Below, one piece after another: positions 5,125-5,541 of a DNA stretch of 5,541 bases (position 1 is its first letter; each line of letters begins with the position of its first letter). The notes beneath the pieces are model-generated. The model did no database searches. It saw nothing but the letters and a program-made list of their open reading frames with translations, and was not told the DNA's origin. The position numbers were made by a program, and so were the translations under genes. Source of the stretch: Alphaproteobacteria bacterium (lineage in GTDB: Bacteria; Pseudomonadota; Alphaproteobacteria; Rhizobiales; Aestuariivirgaceae); assembly GCA_024279045.1 (NCBI GenBank), contig JAJRRZ010000219.1, positions 1 to 5,541 on the forward strand, read 5' to 3'.

Positions 5125-5541
5125 GCTCTGTGGACGAATTTTATCCAGATGAAGGCGCAGACGAGGGCAAGCATTGATGCGAAATTGGCAGCTGTTTTCT
5201 CGCAGCGCAGGGCAATTCTCTTGAACCGCTTGATTTTCCCGAACAGCTGCTCGATGCGCGCCCGCCCTCGGTAGAGAGCCTTCGGAAAATGTCTTTGGGG
5301 ATTTTTTGCGTTTCTCCGCCGCGGAATGACGGGGATGATGCCTCTGTTGCGCGCTGCCTGACGGTTTGCGTGGCTGTCATACCCCTTGTCGCACACGACA
5401 GCTCGCGGCACGGGACACGGAGAGGCATCGAGCAGTGCTTCGAAGAAAGGCGTGTCGTTCTGCTCGCCGCCAGTGAGCAGAAAGGCCAGCGGCAGGCCTC
5501 GGTGATCGCACTTCAGGTGGATTTTCGTGGAGAACCCGCCG
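5121..5541 (-). CDS. IS5-family (IS427-like) DDE transposase, C-terminal part
   Basis: The frame is open from the right edge (first full codon at 5540) to TAG 5123-5121, giving 139 residues; the N-terminal part, with the first catalytic Asp, is outside. It opens with GGFSTKIHLKCDHRGLPLAF and LLTGGEQNDTPFFEALLD, the standard core of this family. The second Asp is in VVCDKGYDS (codon 5390-5388). The Y-(2)-R-(3)-E-(6)-K signature is complete in YRGRARIEQLFGKIK, with catalytic Glu at 5252-5250, followed by RFKRIALRCEKTAANF. The visible part has no frameshift or early stop, so it looks intact. Many relatives make transposase from two ORFs by frameshifting, which cannot be judged here. The stop codon lies outside the element proper and is formed by the TA target plus one base of the neighbouring repeat. 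Confidence 0.92.
   Translation of the reverse strand, partial: GGFSTKIHLKCDHRGLPLAFLLTGGEQNDTPFFEALLDASPCPVPRAVVCDKGYDSHANRQAARNRGIIPVIPRRRNAKNPQRHFPKALYRGRARIEQLFGKIKRFKRIALRCEKTAANFASMLALVCAFIWIKFVHRA
5124..5541 (-). mobile_element. IS5-family insertion sequence, 3' part (runs off the window)
   Basis: The segment carries the end of a DDE transposase gene and stops at the TA shared with the palindromic element. The inferred end is GGCTCTGTGGACGAATTTTA, reading inward from 5124. The other terminal repeat lies beyond 5541, so the exact end and target duplication cannot be confirmed here. The transposase family and the TA within CTAG point to the IS427 group. Confidence 0.7.

Noticed and set aside
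5141..5428. A second - strand frame within the transposase as a frameshift partner
   Set aside because: It runs fully inside the frame carrying the DDE and YREK residues and has no family motifs of its own.

Overview
The window is GC-rich chromosomal DNA, probably from an alphaproteobacterium. The evidence is the 3' end of a FabB-type ketoacyl synthase, a class A penicillin-binding protein, an Omp25/Omp31-like barrel porin, HemD and FxsA, all in strongly G/C-ending codons. No gene fixes the order or genus. A patch of mobile DNA with visibly different, more AT-rich composition sits at the right end.

Layout, left to right. On the + strand, fabB (3' part, 1-486) is followed after 117 bp by a complete bifunctional PBP1A-type peptidoglycan synthase (604-2565). 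Everything else is on the - strand. A convergent 109-bp gap holds a hairpin whose T-rich side serves the - strand. Next comes an outer-membrane beta-barrel protein (2675-3442), then a roughly 150-bp gap containing a very regular hairpin (3513-3548). Upstream of that is a tightly coupled pair, hemD (4099-4866) and fxsA (3593-4102), whose stop and start codons overlap. Beyond hemD lies a 167-bp imperfect palindrome (4958-5124) that looks like a MITE. It is followed immediately by the 3' part of an IS5-family insertion sequence (from 5124 to the window edge).

How the genes relate. Most of the cellular genes concern the envelope: fatty acid elongation (FabB), wall synthesis (PBP1A), outer membrane (Omp) and an inner membrane protein (FxsA). 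HemD belongs to tetrapyrrole synthesis. The sequence does not show that they form one pathway. The mobile DNA has landed about 92 bp upstream of the hemD start, so hemD transcription must begin in that short stretch or come through, or from, the mobile elements.

The most interesting part is 4958-5124 and its junction with the IS. Two elements with similar GG(G/C)TCTG ends abut at one TA inside a CTAG target, and the transposase has no stop codon of its own: the TAG is completed by the target site and the neighbouring element. I saw no defence system, CRISPR array, tRNA or rRNA, and nothing I would call an entirely new system.
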